Origin: JAYUJH01 sp043765375
GTDB lineage: Bacteria > Pseudomonadota > Alphaproteobacteria > Rickettsiales > UBA998
NCBI GenBank assembly: GCA_043765375.1
Contig: JAYUJH010000028.1
Coordinates: 18,680-82,679, forward strand
Reading direction: 5' to 3'
Length of the DNA stretch: 64,000 nucleotides
Shown here: positions 8,311-17,107 of the stretch, one piece after another
Position numbering within the stretch: position 1 is the first letter of the stretch
Layout: the number at the start of each line of letters is the position of its first letter
Program-made: the position numbers and the translations under genes
Notes under the pieces: generated by a model
What the model saw: only the letters and a program-made list of their open reading frames with translations
The model's database searches: none
What the model was told of the DNA's origin: nothing

Positions 8311-8338
8311 ATTTTACCCCCCCCCCCCCAGATGTCAA
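8311..8338 (-). promoter_or_regulatory. Putative phase-variable promoter with 13-G spacer
   Basis: On the minus strand: TTGACA (8333-8338), then a 16-nt spacer made of TCT plus 13 consecutive G (8317-8332), then TAAAAT (8311-8316). The -35 box is perfect and the -10 box is one base from TATAAT. The leader to the ATG at 8194 is about 110 nt and contains two small hairpins (8271-8289 and 8233-8252). A homopolymer in this place would change promoter strength whenever its length slips during replication, as known for poly-G in Neisseria porA. A second site of identical design is at 30548-30575. Confidence 0.7.
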
Positions 8339-8398
8339 GTTAATTTACATTAAGATTATGTTGCGGTTGTGTGTGTAATTTAAGTGTTCTTATTTCAT

Positions 8399-8417
8399 AG
8401 TCAAAGGCTAGTATCCA
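8399..8417 (+). repeat. Half copy of the ATACCAGC/GCTGGTAT repeat (right flank)
   Basis: AGTCAAAGGCTAGTATCCA matches the half-repeat at 7814-7832 in 17 of 19 positions and in the same orientation. The rest of 8195-8519, a 325-bp stretch without a gene, holds the leader and promoter of the minus-strand gene and the undefined promoter region of the BON lipoprotein. Confidence 0.5.
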
Positions 8418-8519
8418 CCAGTTGATTTCACGAAACACAAAACATTATTTTGCTTGATTTAACCCCCGTTATTTCAATTAATACTTTACTTGCGCAATAT
8501 TATGTTATTAATATAGCGC

Positions 8520-9224
8520 ATGATGAAAATTGAAATATTACCATTATTATTGACGATTGCGCCAAAAATCGCCCAAAATATTACCGCTTTAGCAATGTTT
8601 TTATTCTTGGCGACTGCATTAAGTGGTTGCGCTCCGTTATTTGTGGGTGGGCTTGCCAATTTGGGCGTTGCCTCCACCGAGGAACGCTCCATTGGGGATA
8701 GTGTTGATGATAGCGCAATTAGTGCCGAGATTCAGCAATATTTGTTGCAAAGCAACGTGAAGCATATGTTTAGCGAAGTCACAATCAGGGTTCATGAGGG
8801 TAGGGTTTTGTTGCTCGGACGGACGGATAACCAAAAAGTGGCGGAGGAAGCAACGAGGGTTTCGTGGCAAGCTCACGGCGTGCGTGAAGTGATGAATGAA
8901 ATTAAAACAGGGCAGGAAAGCAGCGGATTTTTGGATTATGCTAATGATAATTTGATTGAAACTCAAATTGAAACTCGTTTGCTTGCTGATAAAAATATTA
9001 AATCCGCCAATTATACAGTTGAGGTGCAAGATGGCGTGGCATATTTGCTGGGGGTGGCGCAAGATGAGAAAGAACGCAACATCGCTGTTTATATTGCAAG
9101 CATTTCAAAGGGTGTGAAAAACGTGGTGAATTATGTGCGTTTGAAAAATGATCAGTTGCGGCTGCAAACCGTTGGTAAGCCAAGGGAGCAGGGGGTTAAT
9201 CGTCGGCGGGGATTGTTTGATTGA
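8520..9224 (+). CDS. Lipoprotein with two BON domains
   Basis: Envelope lipoprotein of 234 residues resembling DolP/OsmY-type proteins, which bind phospholipid and support outer-membrane integrity. The lipobox LSGC is near residue 36, preceded by a long hydrophobic region; the signal peptide could begin at the second Met or later. Two BON domains follow: residues about 63-130 (SAEIQQYLLQSN...VTIRVHEGRVLLLGRTDN) and 140-210 (IETQIETRLLADK...TVEVQDGVAYLLGVAQD). The basic tail (REQGVNRRR) is outside the domains. It appears to be a single-gene unit on the plus strand ahead of scoA. The domain call is firm; the exact start is uncertain. Confidence 0.87.
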   Translation: MMKIEILPLLLTIAPKIAQNITALAMFLFLATALSGCAPLFVGGLANLGVASTEERSIGDSVDDSAISAEIQQYLLQSNVKHMFSEVTIRVHEGRVLLLGRTDNQKVAEEATRVSWQAHGVREVMNEIKTGQESSGFLDYANDNLIETQIETRLLADKNIKSANYTVEVQDGVAYLLGVAQDEKERNIAVYIASISKGVKNVVNYVRLKNDQLRLQTVGKPREQGVNRRRGLFD

Positions 9225-9332
9225 GATTAAAAAATAATAAGTGATGATATGGTTAAATGATGTTTTTTAACCTATTGCTAAATATTTTGCTATAACACGT
9301 TATTATATATGTGATTTTTGGAGTTTAAGTTG

Positions 9333-10046
9333 ATGGATAAAAGTTGCAATAATATGGAAGAAGCCTTGATGGGGCTTGGTGATGGCAAAATCCTCCATGA
9401 TGGTATGGTGATAATGTCAGGCGGGTTTGGGTTGTGCGGTATTCCTGAAAACGCGATTGAGTTCATCGCCAATTCTGGGGTGCGGGGCTTGACGGTGATA
9501 TCCAATAATTGTGGAGTGGATAATTTTGGGCTAGGCAAATGGCTGCATAATCGCCAAATCCGCAAGATGATAACTTCATATGTGGGAGAAAATAAGGAGT
9601 TTGAACGGCAATTTTTGAACGGAGAAGTGCAAATTGAGTTCAACCCACAAGGCACATTAGCTGAACGTATTAGAGCAGCAGGGGCAGGGATTCCAGCATT
9701 TTTCACTAAAACTGGCGTAGGGACGATGGTTGCGGAGGGTAAGGAAGTTCGCAAGTTTGCAGGCGTTGATTATCTAATGGAAACGGCGTTATATGCTGAC
9801 CTAGCTATTATCAAAGCATGGAAGGGAGATCGTTACGGCAATTTGATTTACCGCAAAACATCGCGCAATTTTAATGCGCCAATGGCAACGGCTGGGCGTT
9901 TTGTAGTGGCGGAAGTGGAGCATTTGGTTGAACCAGAGGAGCTGGAGGCAGATTCAATTCATACTGCGGGCATATATGTTGACAAAATATTTGCGGGTGA
10001 GTTTGAAAAGCGCATAGAGTTTCGCACAATTAGGGGACAAAAATAA
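9333..10046 (+). CDS. scoA: 3-oxoacid (succinyl) CoA-transferase subunit A
   Basis: Alpha subunit of succinyl-CoA:3-ketoacid CoA-transferase, which moves CoA between succinate and acetoacetate and links ketone-body or polyhydroxybutyrate breakdown to the TCA cycle. Family signatures are GGFGLCGIPENAIEFI near residue 30, ISNNCGVDNFGLG near residue 60, FNPQGTLAERIRAAGAGIPAFFT near residue 108, and LAIIKAWKGDRYGNLIYR. A TTG in frame 15 bp upstream is possible, but I chose the ATG because GGAG (9320-9323) sits 9 nt before it. The stop overlaps the start of scoB (TAATG), implying translational coupling. Confidence 0.92.
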   Translation: MDKSCNNMEEALMGLGDGKILHDGMVIMSGGFGLCGIPENAIEFIANSGVRGLTVISNNCGVDNFGLGKWLHNRQIRKMITSYVGENKEFERQFLNGEVQIEFNPQGTLAERIRAAGAGIPAFFTKTGVGTMVAEGKEVRKFAGVDYLMETALYADLAIIKAWKGDRYGNLIYRKTSRNFNAPMATAGRFVVAEVEHLVEPEELEADSIHTAGIYVDKIFAGEFEKRIEFRTIRGQK

Positions 10047-10702
10047 TGACATGGAGCAGAGACCAACTAGCTATCAGGGCAGCGGAAGAATTGCGTGATG
10101 GATATTATGTAAATCTTGGAATTGGTATTCCAACATTGGTGGCAAATCACGTTCCGCACGGTATGCACATCACGTTGCAAAGCGAAAATGGTATGCTTGG
10201 TATGGGTGAATATCCGCTGGACAGCCAAGTTGATGCAGATTTGATCAATGCGGGCAAGCAAACCATTTCTGAATTGCCGTATAGTGTTTATTTTGATAGC
10301 GCAGCTTCATTTGCGATGATTCGTGGCGGACATATTGATTTGGCAATATTGGGGGCGTTGCAGGTGAGTGAAATGGCGGATCTTGCCAATTGGATGGTTC
10401 CAGGGAAGATGGTGAAAGGTATGGGCGGGGCGATGGATTTGGTCGCTGGTGTCAAAAAAATTGTGGTGGTAATGGAGCATAACGCCAAAGACGGTGCAGC
10501 GAAATTGGTGCGTGAATGCGATTTGCCACTCACAGGGGCGGGCGTGGTTGATATGATAATCACCGAACTTGGGGTGTTTGAGTTTCGTGATGACGGCAAA
10601 TTATATATGATAGAAATTGCACCTGAAGTTTTGAAGCAAGAAGTGAAAGACCGCACATCAGCTCATTTTATATTTGATTTGGTGCATGAGAGAGTTGGTT
10701 AG
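10046..10702 (+). CDS. scoB: 3-oxoacid (succinyl) CoA-transferase subunit B
   Basis: Beta subunit of the same CoA-transferase, carrying the catalytic glutamate in LQSENGMLGMG near residue 50, which forms the glutamyl-CoA thioester. YYVNLGIGIPTLVANHVP, the glycine-rich GKMVKGMGGAMDLVAGVKKIVVVMEH and CDLPLTGAGVVDMIITE are also characteristic. Its 218 residues are the usual length. The start codon overlaps the scoA stop by one base. The 84 bp after it, before serA, contain short TTTAG-rich stretches (GAGTTTAGAGTTTAG) but no clear terminator. Confidence 0.93.
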   Translation: MTWSRDQLAIRAAEELRDGYYVNLGIGIPTLVANHVPHGMHITLQSENGMLGMGEYPLDSQVDADLINAGKQTISELPYSVYFDSAASFAMIRGGHIDLAILGALQVSEMADLANWMVPGKMVKGMGGAMDLVAGVKKIVVVMEHNAKDGAAKLVRECDLPLTGAGVVDMIITELGVFEFRDDGKLYMIEIAPEVLKQEVKDRTSAHFIFDLVHERVG

Positions 10703-10785
10703 GAACTAGGGTTTAGATGCTAGGATTTTAAGCCTTGCGACATATAGAGTTTAGAGTTTAGATAAAAATAATAACAGGAAAAACA

Positions 10786-12363
10786 ATGACATATAAGATT
10801 TTAGTCTCAGATAAATTAAGCCCACTTGCAGCAGAAATATTCACAAATCGTGGCTTACAGGTGGATACCAAAATAGGGTTGACTCCGCAAGAGTTAGCTG
10901 AAATTATCGGTGATTATCATGGGCTAGCAATTCGTTCAAACACGGTTGTCACCAAGGAAATATTGGCACGGGCGACTAATTTGAAGGTGGTTGGACGGGC
11001 TGGAATTGGCGTTGATAATGTGGATATTGCAGCAGCATCAGCGCATGGCGTGGTGGTGATGAATACCCCGTTTGGTAATTCCGTGACAACGGCGGAGCAT
11101 ACCATCGCCATGATGATGTCATTGGCACGCAAAATCCCACAGGCGAGCAGTTCAACGCACGCTGGCAAATGGGAGAAAAATAAGTTCATGGGGGTGGAGC
11201 TTGCAGGCAAAACTCTAGGCTTGATTGGTTGTGGAAATATCGGGGCGATTGTGGCGGACAGAGCGCAGGGATTGAAAATGAAAGTGGTTGCCTACGATCC
11301 ATTTTTATCGCACGAGCGGGCAGCAGATTTGAATGTACAAAAATTGGAGCTTGACGAATTATTGCAAGTGGCTGATGTCATCACGTTGCATACGCCACTA
11401 AATGCAGCAACGAAAAATATTTTGAATGAAAAAACCATAGCAAAAACCAAAAAAGGCGTGATGATTATCAATTGCGCACGGGGCGGGTTGGTTGATGAGG
11501 CGGCACTGAAAGCAGCTTTGGAGAATGGTCATGTTGGCGGGGCAGCACTTGATGTGTTTGAGGTTGAGCCTGCGGTTGATAATGCGTTGTTTGGTATGGA
11601 GCGAGTGATTTGCACCCCACATTTGGGTGCGTCAACGGAGGAAGCACAGGTAAATGTAGCGTTGCAAGTGGCGGAACAAATGGCGGATTATTTGCTGGAA
11701 GGTTCTGTTGCAAATGCGGTGAATATGCCTTCAATTAGTGGCAGTGATGCGCTGAAATTATCACCATATTTGCGCTTATGCGAGCAGCTGGGCAGTTTCG
11801 CTGGGCAGTTGACAGAAACAGGATTGAAGGAAATACATATAGAATATCTCGGCAAGGTTGCAAAGCTGAACATTAAACCACTCACCGCAGTTGCGCTAAA
11901 AGGGTTGTTGGAGGCAATGTTCCAAGGGGTGAATATGGTCAATGCTCCCGTGATTGCGAGTGAGCGCAACATTAAAGTGGTGGAAAGTTCTTCAGCTGAT
12001 ATTGCGGATTATCAAACTTTGGTGCGCATCACCGTTGTCAGTGAACGGCGCACTCGCACCGTTGCGGGAACATTATTTGCCCGCAATCCTCGCATTGTTG
12101 AGATTAACTCAATTAATTTGGAGGCGAGTATTTCACCATTAATGTTGTTTGTTAATAATGAGGATAAAGCGGGATTAATTGGTGCGCTTGGCGGATTACT
12201 TGGTGATTCTGGCGTGAATATCGCTAACTTCCACCTCGGGCGCAACGCAGAACGTAGCGATGCAGTGGCTTTGGTTGAAGTTGATAGCGAAGTATCAGAT
12301 ATTTTGCAGGCGAAAATTGCCGCATTGCCAAGTGTTAAACAAGTGCGGTTATTGCGTTTCTAG
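10786..12363 (+). CDS. serA: D-3-phosphoglycerate dehydrogenase
   Basis: First enzyme of serine synthesis; oxidises 3-phosphoglycerate to 3-phosphohydroxypyruvate with NAD. The 525-residue long form is seen: substrate and NAD domains at 1-315 with the Rossmann motif GLIGCGNIGAIVADRA near residue 147, catalytic Arg in INCARGGLVDE near residue 232, Glu in LDVFEVEP and His in CTPHLGASTEEAQ near 280; then the intervening domain; then a C-terminal ACT domain from about residue 450 (LMLFVNNEDKAGLIGALG), usually a serine sensor. It has an AGGA ribosome-binding site. The common partner serC is not present here. Confidence 0.95.
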   Translation: MTYKILVSDKLSPLAAEIFTNRGLQVDTKIGLTPQELAEIIGDYHGLAIRSNTVVTKEILARATNLKVVGRAGIGVDNVDIAAASAHGVVVMNTPFGNSVTTAEHTIAMMMSLARKIPQASSSTHAGKWEKNKFMGVELAGKTLGLIGCGNIGAIVADRAQGLKMKVVAYDPFLSHERAADLNVQKLELDELLQVADVITLHTPLNAATKNILNEKTIAKTKKGVMIINCARGGLVDEAALKAALENGHVGGAALDVFEVEPAVDNALFGMERVICTPHLGASTEEAQVNVALQVAEQMADYLLEGSVANAVNMPSISGSDALKLSPYLRLCEQLGSFAGQLTETGLKEIHIEYLGKVAKLNIKPLTAVALKGLLEAMFQGVNMVNAPVIASERNIKVVESSSADIADYQTLVRITVVSERRTRTVAGTLFARNPRIVEINSINLEASISPLMLFVNNEDKAGLIGALGGLLGDSGVNIANFHLGRNAERSDAVALVEVDSEVSDILQAKIAALPSVKQVRLLRF

Positions 12364-12513
12364 TAGAGGTTTTAATGATATTGCCGTGTGGGATTTTATA
12401 ATGGTTCAACTTTTTAATTAATCCCATAAGTTAGGATTCGTAAAAAGAGAAACCGTTATAATGGCAATCATATTTGTTTTTAGTTGGATTTTGGGTGGAT
12501 AAATATTTAAGAA

Positions 12514-13629
12514 TTAACCATCTTCCAAATGCAGCAAAATCACCGTGCTGAGCAATAATGCAATTAAATATGGCGCAATAACTGATGATTGAATGGAGAG
12601 ATTGCCCGCATAACCAAATGCGTGAAATAGCCCGCCCATGAAATGCAGGGTAAATCCAGCGATTACGGCAGCGCAAACCATCACCGTCATTTTGCCACGG
12701 CGGGGTGGACGCAGCGAAAATATGGCAGCGAGCAACACCATCGCCACATATGTGAATGGCGTTATGAGGATACTATACCAATATAATTTGTGACGAATTG
12801 CCGAAAATCCAGCTTTTTTTAAGGTTTCAATAAACTCCCTCAATTCCCAAAATGATAGGGTGCGAGGCTCCGCAAAGCTATTTTGAATCTGCTTAATGCT
12901 AAGCTCAGTTGGCAAAATAAATTGCTGTTTGGGCGTTGTTTGCTTGCCGGGAATAGATAAAATCGCAGCATTTAACCACCATTCACCTTGCTTTAATTGG
13001 GCATTTTCCGCATCAATTCTGCCGATAAACCGATTATTCTCATCAGATAGAAAAATAATTACTTGGCTCAGATTCATATCCTCTTGGCTGATATATTTCG
13101 CTTGCATAATATAATTTTTGATATTAATTGCGCCAATTTGCACCCCTTTTGTTTCCACATGACGCAACCACAACCCCGAATTGGAGATTGATAATGGTTG
13201 CTGTTCCTCCTTAATATATTTCGCCTCCAGCCGTTCATAATGTGCAATCATGGAGGCGGAAAGCGGATTTAATATGATAATACTCAAAACGCCGATGATG
13301 AAAGAAATCAACATTGCGGGCATCAAAAATCGCCAAACTGAAATGCCCGATGCTCGCACCACCACCAATTCACTGGTGCGCATCAGCCGCATCAACGACA
13401 TCATAGTTGCAATCATAATGCTATAAGGGAGTAATTTCTCCGCTAAATTGGCAATTCGCAACATTGCCATTTGCAGGGTTACCCAAAATGAAATATCCTT
13501 ATCCGCCACCCGACGAAACATTTCAACCACGTCAATTAGCCCCGCAATGCAAACGATTACTCCGTAGGCAACGGCAAGGCTAAGCAGGAAGTTACGAGCG
13601 ATATAGCGATATAAAATGAACGAAGTCAC
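12514..13629 (-). CDS. lptG: LPS export ABC transporter permease LptG
   Basis: Inner-membrane permease of the LptB2FG complex that extracts lipopolysaccharide and drives it to the outer membrane. Its 371 residues hold three N-terminal helices (first at about 12-32), the coupling segment LMRLMRTSELVVVRASGISVWRFL near residue 85, a periplasmic beta-jellyroll between about 140 and 260, and three C-terminal helices. The RTSELVVVRASG motif favours LptG over LptF. LptF, normally its neighbour in alphaproteobacteria, is not in the window; LptD is at 57376. It follows the transaldolase-like gene by 18 bp, at the end of the ATP synthase run. Confidence 0.88.
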   Translation of the reverse strand: MTSFILYRYIARNFLLSLAVAYGVIVCIAGLIDVVEMFRRVADKDISFWVTLQMAMLRIANLAEKLLPYSIMIATMMSLMRLMRTSELVVVRASGISVWRFLMPAMLISFIIGVLSIIILNPLSASMIAHYERLEAKYIKEEQQPLSISNSGLWLRHVETKGVQIGAINIKNYIMQAKYISQEDMNLSQVIIFLSDENNRFIGRIDAENAQLKQGEWWLNAAILSIPGKQTTPKQQFILPTELSIKQIQNSFAEPRTLSFWELREFIETLKKAGFSAIRHKLYWYSILITPFTYVAMVLLAAIFSLRPPRRGKMTVMVCAAVIAGFTLHFMGGLFHAFGYAGNLSIQSSVIAPYLIALLLSTVILLHLEDG

Positions 13630-13647
13630 AAAATATGCGAGTGCGAA

Positions 13648-14298
13648 TTATATTTTTTGACCAGTTGCCAACCAATCTTTGTTGAAAATGTCAAGCCCTT
13701 TCTCGGTTAGCGGATGTTCAACTAATGCACGCAACACTTTATACGGAATAGTCGCAACATCAGCACCAATTTTTGCTGCATCAACAACATGTTGCGGGCT
13801 GCGAACTGAGGCTACTAAAATCTCAGTTTCAAAGAAATAATTCTCATATATTTTAGCAATATCGGCGATTAACCCCATGCCATTTGCCCCAATATCATCA
13901 AGCCTACCAACAAATGGTGAGATGAATGCTGCACCAGCTTTTGCTGCTAGCAATGCTTGTTGCGCTGAAAAGCAAAGCGTCACATTCACCATCAACCCTT
14001 CATCAGCGAAATGACGACACGCTTTCAGGCCGTCCCAAGTTAATGGCACTTTAATGGCGATTTTCTCTGATATTTTAGCGAGTTTCAAGCCCTCTTTCAT
14101 CATGCCTTCAAAATCGTTCGCCACTACTTCTGCGCTAACGGGTCCATCAACAATTTCGCAAATCTCGGTTATCACCTCAATCATATTGCGCCCTGATTGC
14201 TTGATTAAGCTCGGGTTGGTTGTTACACCATCAATCAATCCCAAATCATTTAGATCTTTAATTTCTTCAATATTTGCCGTATCAATAAAAAACTTCAT
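13648..14298 (-). CDS. fsa: Transaldolase / fructose-6-phosphate aldolase-like
   Basis: Short-type transaldolase (TalC/Fsa, 216 residues) of the pentose phosphate pathway. Visible are MKFFIDTANIEEIKDL, GVTTNPSLIKQSGR near residue 25, the Schiff-base lysine in IAIKVPLTWDGLKA near residue 84, NVTLCFSAQQALLAAKAGAAFISPFVGRLDD, and ILVASVRSPQHV. Whether it acts as transaldolase or as fructose-6-phosphate aldolase cannot be told by eye. It is 16 bp downstream of atpC and 18 bp upstream of lptG, so it is likely part of an extended atp transcript. The symbol could equally be tal. Confidence 0.9.
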   Translation of the reverse strand: MKFFIDTANIEEIKDLNDLGLIDGVTTNPSLIKQSGRNMIEVITEICEIVDGPVSAEVVANDFEGMMKEGLKLAKISEKIAIKVPLTWDGLKACRHFADEGLMVNVTLCFSAQQALLAAKAGAAFISPFVGRLDDIGANGMGLIADIAKIYENYFFETEILVASVRSPQHVVDAAKIGADVATIPYKVLRALVEHPLTEKGLDIFNKDWLATGQKI

Positions 14299-14314
14299 AA
14301 CGTAATCCCAATTT

Positions 14315-14716
14315 TTAATATACTAATAATATTGCGTTTTCGGCTTCCACCAAGCGCATTTGCAACAGCTCAATTTGCGTTTCATCTTGCATATTACTAA
14401 TTTTTTGTTGCAATTCGGTGATTTGATTTTGCAATAATTCTTTGCTTAATGCTGACTTCTCAACTAATGTTTGCGCCAAAATGGTGCAGTTATTATTCAT
14501 CATGCTGAGATAACCATTATTAGCGTAATATTTTGTAACCTCACCATCTGCTTGATGCACTTCAATAATTCCAGCCCGCAATATGGTGATGATGGTGGTG
14601 TGATGTGGCAAAATACCAATATCACCCTCGGCGGCGGGTGCAACCACCATCTTCACGTCGTCGGTGAATACGCTCTGCTCGGGGGTTGCTAGATTTAGAC
14701 GCAACAAATTAGCCAT
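14315..14716 (-). CDS. atpC: ATP synthase F1 epsilon subunit
   Basis: Epsilon subunit of the F1 rotor stalk; couples rotation and can inhibit ATP hydrolysis. N-terminal beta-sandwich with EQSVFTDDVKMVVAPAAEGDIGILPHHTTIIT at residues 13-44, followed by a two-helix C-terminal region (LSKELLQNQ onward). At 133 residues it is a normal length for alphaproteobacteria. It lies 3 bp after atpD. Confidence 0.93.
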   Translation of the reverse strand: MANLLRLNLATPEQSVFTDDVKMVVAPAAEGDIGILPHHTTIITILRAGIIEVHQADGEVTKYYANNGYLSMMNNNCTILAQTLVEKSALSKELLQNQITELQQKISNMQDETQIELLQMRLVEAENAILLVY

Positions 14717-14719
14717 AAT

Positions 14720-16162
14720 TTAAGCTGCCTCCGCCATCATTTTGCGAGCTTTCTCAATGGCTTCGTCAATCGTTCCCACCATATAAAATGCTTGCTCTGG
14801 CATATAATCATATTCACCCGCGATAATTCCCTTAAATCCTGTAATCGTATCTTTGAGCGAAACCAGTTTCCCCGGTGCGCCTGTGAACACTTCTGCCACG
14901 TGGAATGGTTGCGATAAGAAGCGTTGGATTTTGCGTGCCCGTGAAACTGTTAGCTTATCTTCCTCGGATAATTCGTCCATACCCAAAATTGCGATAATGT
15001 CCTGCAAAGATTTATATGTTTGCAAAATTGACTGCACCGCTCGTGCCACATTATAATGTTCTTCACCAATAATGCGAGGGTCAACAATGCGTGAAGTTGA
15101 ATCAAGCGGGTCAACCGCAGGGTAAATCCCAAGCTCGGCAATCTGGCGTGAAAGCACGGTTGTTGCGTCCAAATGTGCAAAAGTTGTTGCTGGTGCTGGA
15201 TCAGTCAAATCATCAGCGGGCACATAAACCGCTTGAATTGAGGTGATTGAACCTTTGTTGGTTGAGGTAATTCGCTCTTGCAAAGCCGCCATATCAGTGG
15301 CGAGAGTTGGTTGATATCCAACCGCTGATGGAATACGCCCAAGCAAAGCTGAAACTTCTGCGCCTGCTTGTGTGAAACGAAACACATTATCCATGAAGAA
15401 TAACACATCTTGGTTTTCTACGTCACGGAAATATTCCGCCATGGTTAAGCCCGTTAATGCAACTCTTGCGCGCGCTCCAGGGGGTTCATTCATTTGTCCA
15501 TAAACTAGTGCCACTTTGGATTTGGTGATGTCATCTAGGTTGATAACGTTAGAATCTACCATTTCATGATATAAATCATTACCTTCACGGGTTCTCTCTC
15601 CAACTCCTGCAAACACAGAAACGCCACCATGTGCTTTGGCGATATTATTTATCAACTCCATGATTAACACGGTTTTGCCGACTCCAGCCCCACCGAATAA
15701 GCCAATTTTTCCGCCTTTAACATATGGTGCGAGCAAATCAATAACTTTAATTCCAGTTTCCAAAATCACTTCATCAGTCGCTTGGTCGGTGAAAGATGGT
15801 GCTTGTGCATGAATTGGAGCGAACTTGGTTGCACCACATGAACCACGTTCATCAATTTCTTCACCAATTACATTGAAAATACGTCCTAAAGTTTCTGCAC
15901 CCACTGGCACGGTTATTGGCGCGCCTAAATCACGCACAATCGCCCCACGTTGCAAGCCATCAGTTGAATCCATTGCAATGGTTCGCACCACACCTTCACC
16001 TAAATGTTGTGAAACTTCAAGCACCATTTTGCGATTTTCTGCGCCTGTTTGTGGCATTTGAACTTCTAGCGCATTCAAAATTGCTGGCACTGCTCCCGCA
16101 AAATGCACATCAACGACTGCTGAAATCACTTGCGTCACTTTACCTTGTAATTGCTCATTCAT
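14720..16162 (-). CDS. atpD: ATP synthase F1 beta subunit
   Basis: Catalytic subunit of F1. Shows the P-loop GGAGVGKTVLIMELINN near residue 152, the catalytic Glu/Arg segment GVGERTREGNDLYHEM, Walker B LFFMDNVFRFTQAGAEVSALLGR near residue 245, and the C-terminal DELSEEDKLTVSRARKIQRFLSQPF. Asn replaces the usual Ile in the DNIFRFTQ-type motif (DNVFRFTQ here has Val), a conservative change. Its 480 residues are typical. It sits between atpG (48-bp gap) and atpC. Confidence 0.97.
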   Translation of the reverse strand: MNEQLQGKVTQVISAVVDVHFAGAVPAILNALEVQMPQTGAENRKMVLEVSQHLGEGVVRTIAMDSTDGLQRGAIVRDLGAPITVPVGAETLGRIFNVIGEEIDERGSCGATKFAPIHAQAPSFTDQATDEVILETGIKVIDLLAPYVKGGKIGLFGGAGVGKTVLIMELINNIAKAHGGVSVFAGVGERTREGNDLYHEMVDSNVINLDDITKSKVALVYGQMNEPPGARARVALTGLTMAEYFRDVENQDVLFFMDNVFRFTQAGAEVSALLGRIPSAVGYQPTLATDMAALQERITSTNKGSITSIQAVYVPADDLTDPAPATTFAHLDATTVLSRQIAELGIYPAVDPLDSTSRIVDPRIIGEEHYNVARAVQSILQTYKSLQDIIAILGMDELSEEDKLTVSRARKIQRFLSQPFHVAEVFTGAPGKLVSLKDTITGFKGIIAGEYDYMPEQAFYMVGTIDEAIEKARKMMAEAA

Positions 16163-16210
16163 AGTTTTACTCTCTAATTTATATGTTAGTTTAGTCCATG
16201 TTTTTTTAGG

Positions 16211-17107
16211 TTAGCTCAAAGCCTCTGCGCCTGAGATAATTTCAATTAATTCCTTAGTGATTGATGCTTGCCGAGAACGATTATATTGCAAAGTCAACCT
16301 CTTAATCATGTCGCCTGCATTGCGTGATGCATTATCCATCGCTGTCATTCTCGCACCTTGCTCACTTGCTGCATTCTCAATCATCGCCCGATAAATCTGC
16401 ACAGTTAGGTTGCGAGGCACAAGATCCCGCAATATGGTTTTTTGCTTAGGCTCAAAAATGCACGATGAATTATTATTACCCAAAACATCGCCTAGCGGAT
16501 CTTCACTCACAGGCATTGGCATTAATTGTTGAGTTGTCACTTGTTGGGCGATTGCGCTGATGAAACGATTATATATGATCACGCATTTGTCAATATTATG
16601 TTCAGAAATCAGCTGTTGTATCTTGGTTGCAACTAGTTCCGCATGAGAATATTCTGGGCGAGCTTTGTATAATTCTTGCACCCGAGCGATAATATTACTA
16701 CGATATTTATGCTCTAATTGTTCATATGATTTTTTGCCAACACAATATATTTTAACGATTTTCCCTTGCGCTTCAAGTTTTGCAATTTGCGCCTTAGCTT
16801 CCCGCACGATTGAGGAATTAAATCCTCCACATAACCCTTTATCAGCGGTTGCAACCACCAACAAATGCGTTTTGTCATTACCAGTTCCCACTAGCAATTC
16901 GGGCAAACCTTGCTTACTCTCCAAATTGGCAACCACTGATTGCAACATTTGCTCCATCGCTTCAGAATATGGACGAGATGCTTCAGCTTGTTCTTTGGCA
17001 CGGCGCAACTTTGCTGCCGCAACCATTTTCATCGCTTTGGTGATTTTTTGCGTGTTTTTAACGCTCCCAATCCTAACTTTTAAGTCCTTTAATGATGGCA
17101 TATTCAA
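16211..17107 (-). CDS. atpG: ATP synthase F1 gamma subunit
   Basis: Central rotor shaft of F1. The N-terminal helix MPSLKDLKVRIGSVKNTQKITKAMKMVAAAKLRRA and the C-terminal helix (SEQGARMTAMDNASRNAGDMI...LTLQYNRSRQASITKELIEIISGAEAL) form the coiled coil; GLCGGFNSSIV near residue 92 is the conserved middle motif. Length 298 is typical. The first residues MNMPSL offer a second possible ATG two codons in. It directly abuts the atpA stop. Confidence 0.94.
   Translation of the reverse strand: MNMPSLKDLKVRIGSVKNTQKITKAMKMVAAAKLRRAKEQAEASRPYSEAMEQMLQSVVANLESKQGLPELLVGTGNDKTHLLVVATADKGLCGGFNSSIVREAKAQIAKLEAQGKIVKIYCVGKKSYEQLEHKYRSNIIARVQELYKARPEYSHAELVATKIQQLISEHNIDKCVIIYNRFISAIAQQVTTQQLMPMPVSEDPLGDVLGNNNSSCIFEPKQKTILRDLVPRNLTVQIYRAMIENAASEQGARMTAMDNASRNAGDMIKRLTLQYNRSRQASITKELIEIISGAEALS

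Noticed and set aside
12386..12428. Inverted repeat TGGGATT/AATCCCA between serA and lptG as a terminator
   Set aside because: Loop is long, the stem is short and no T-run follows on either strand.
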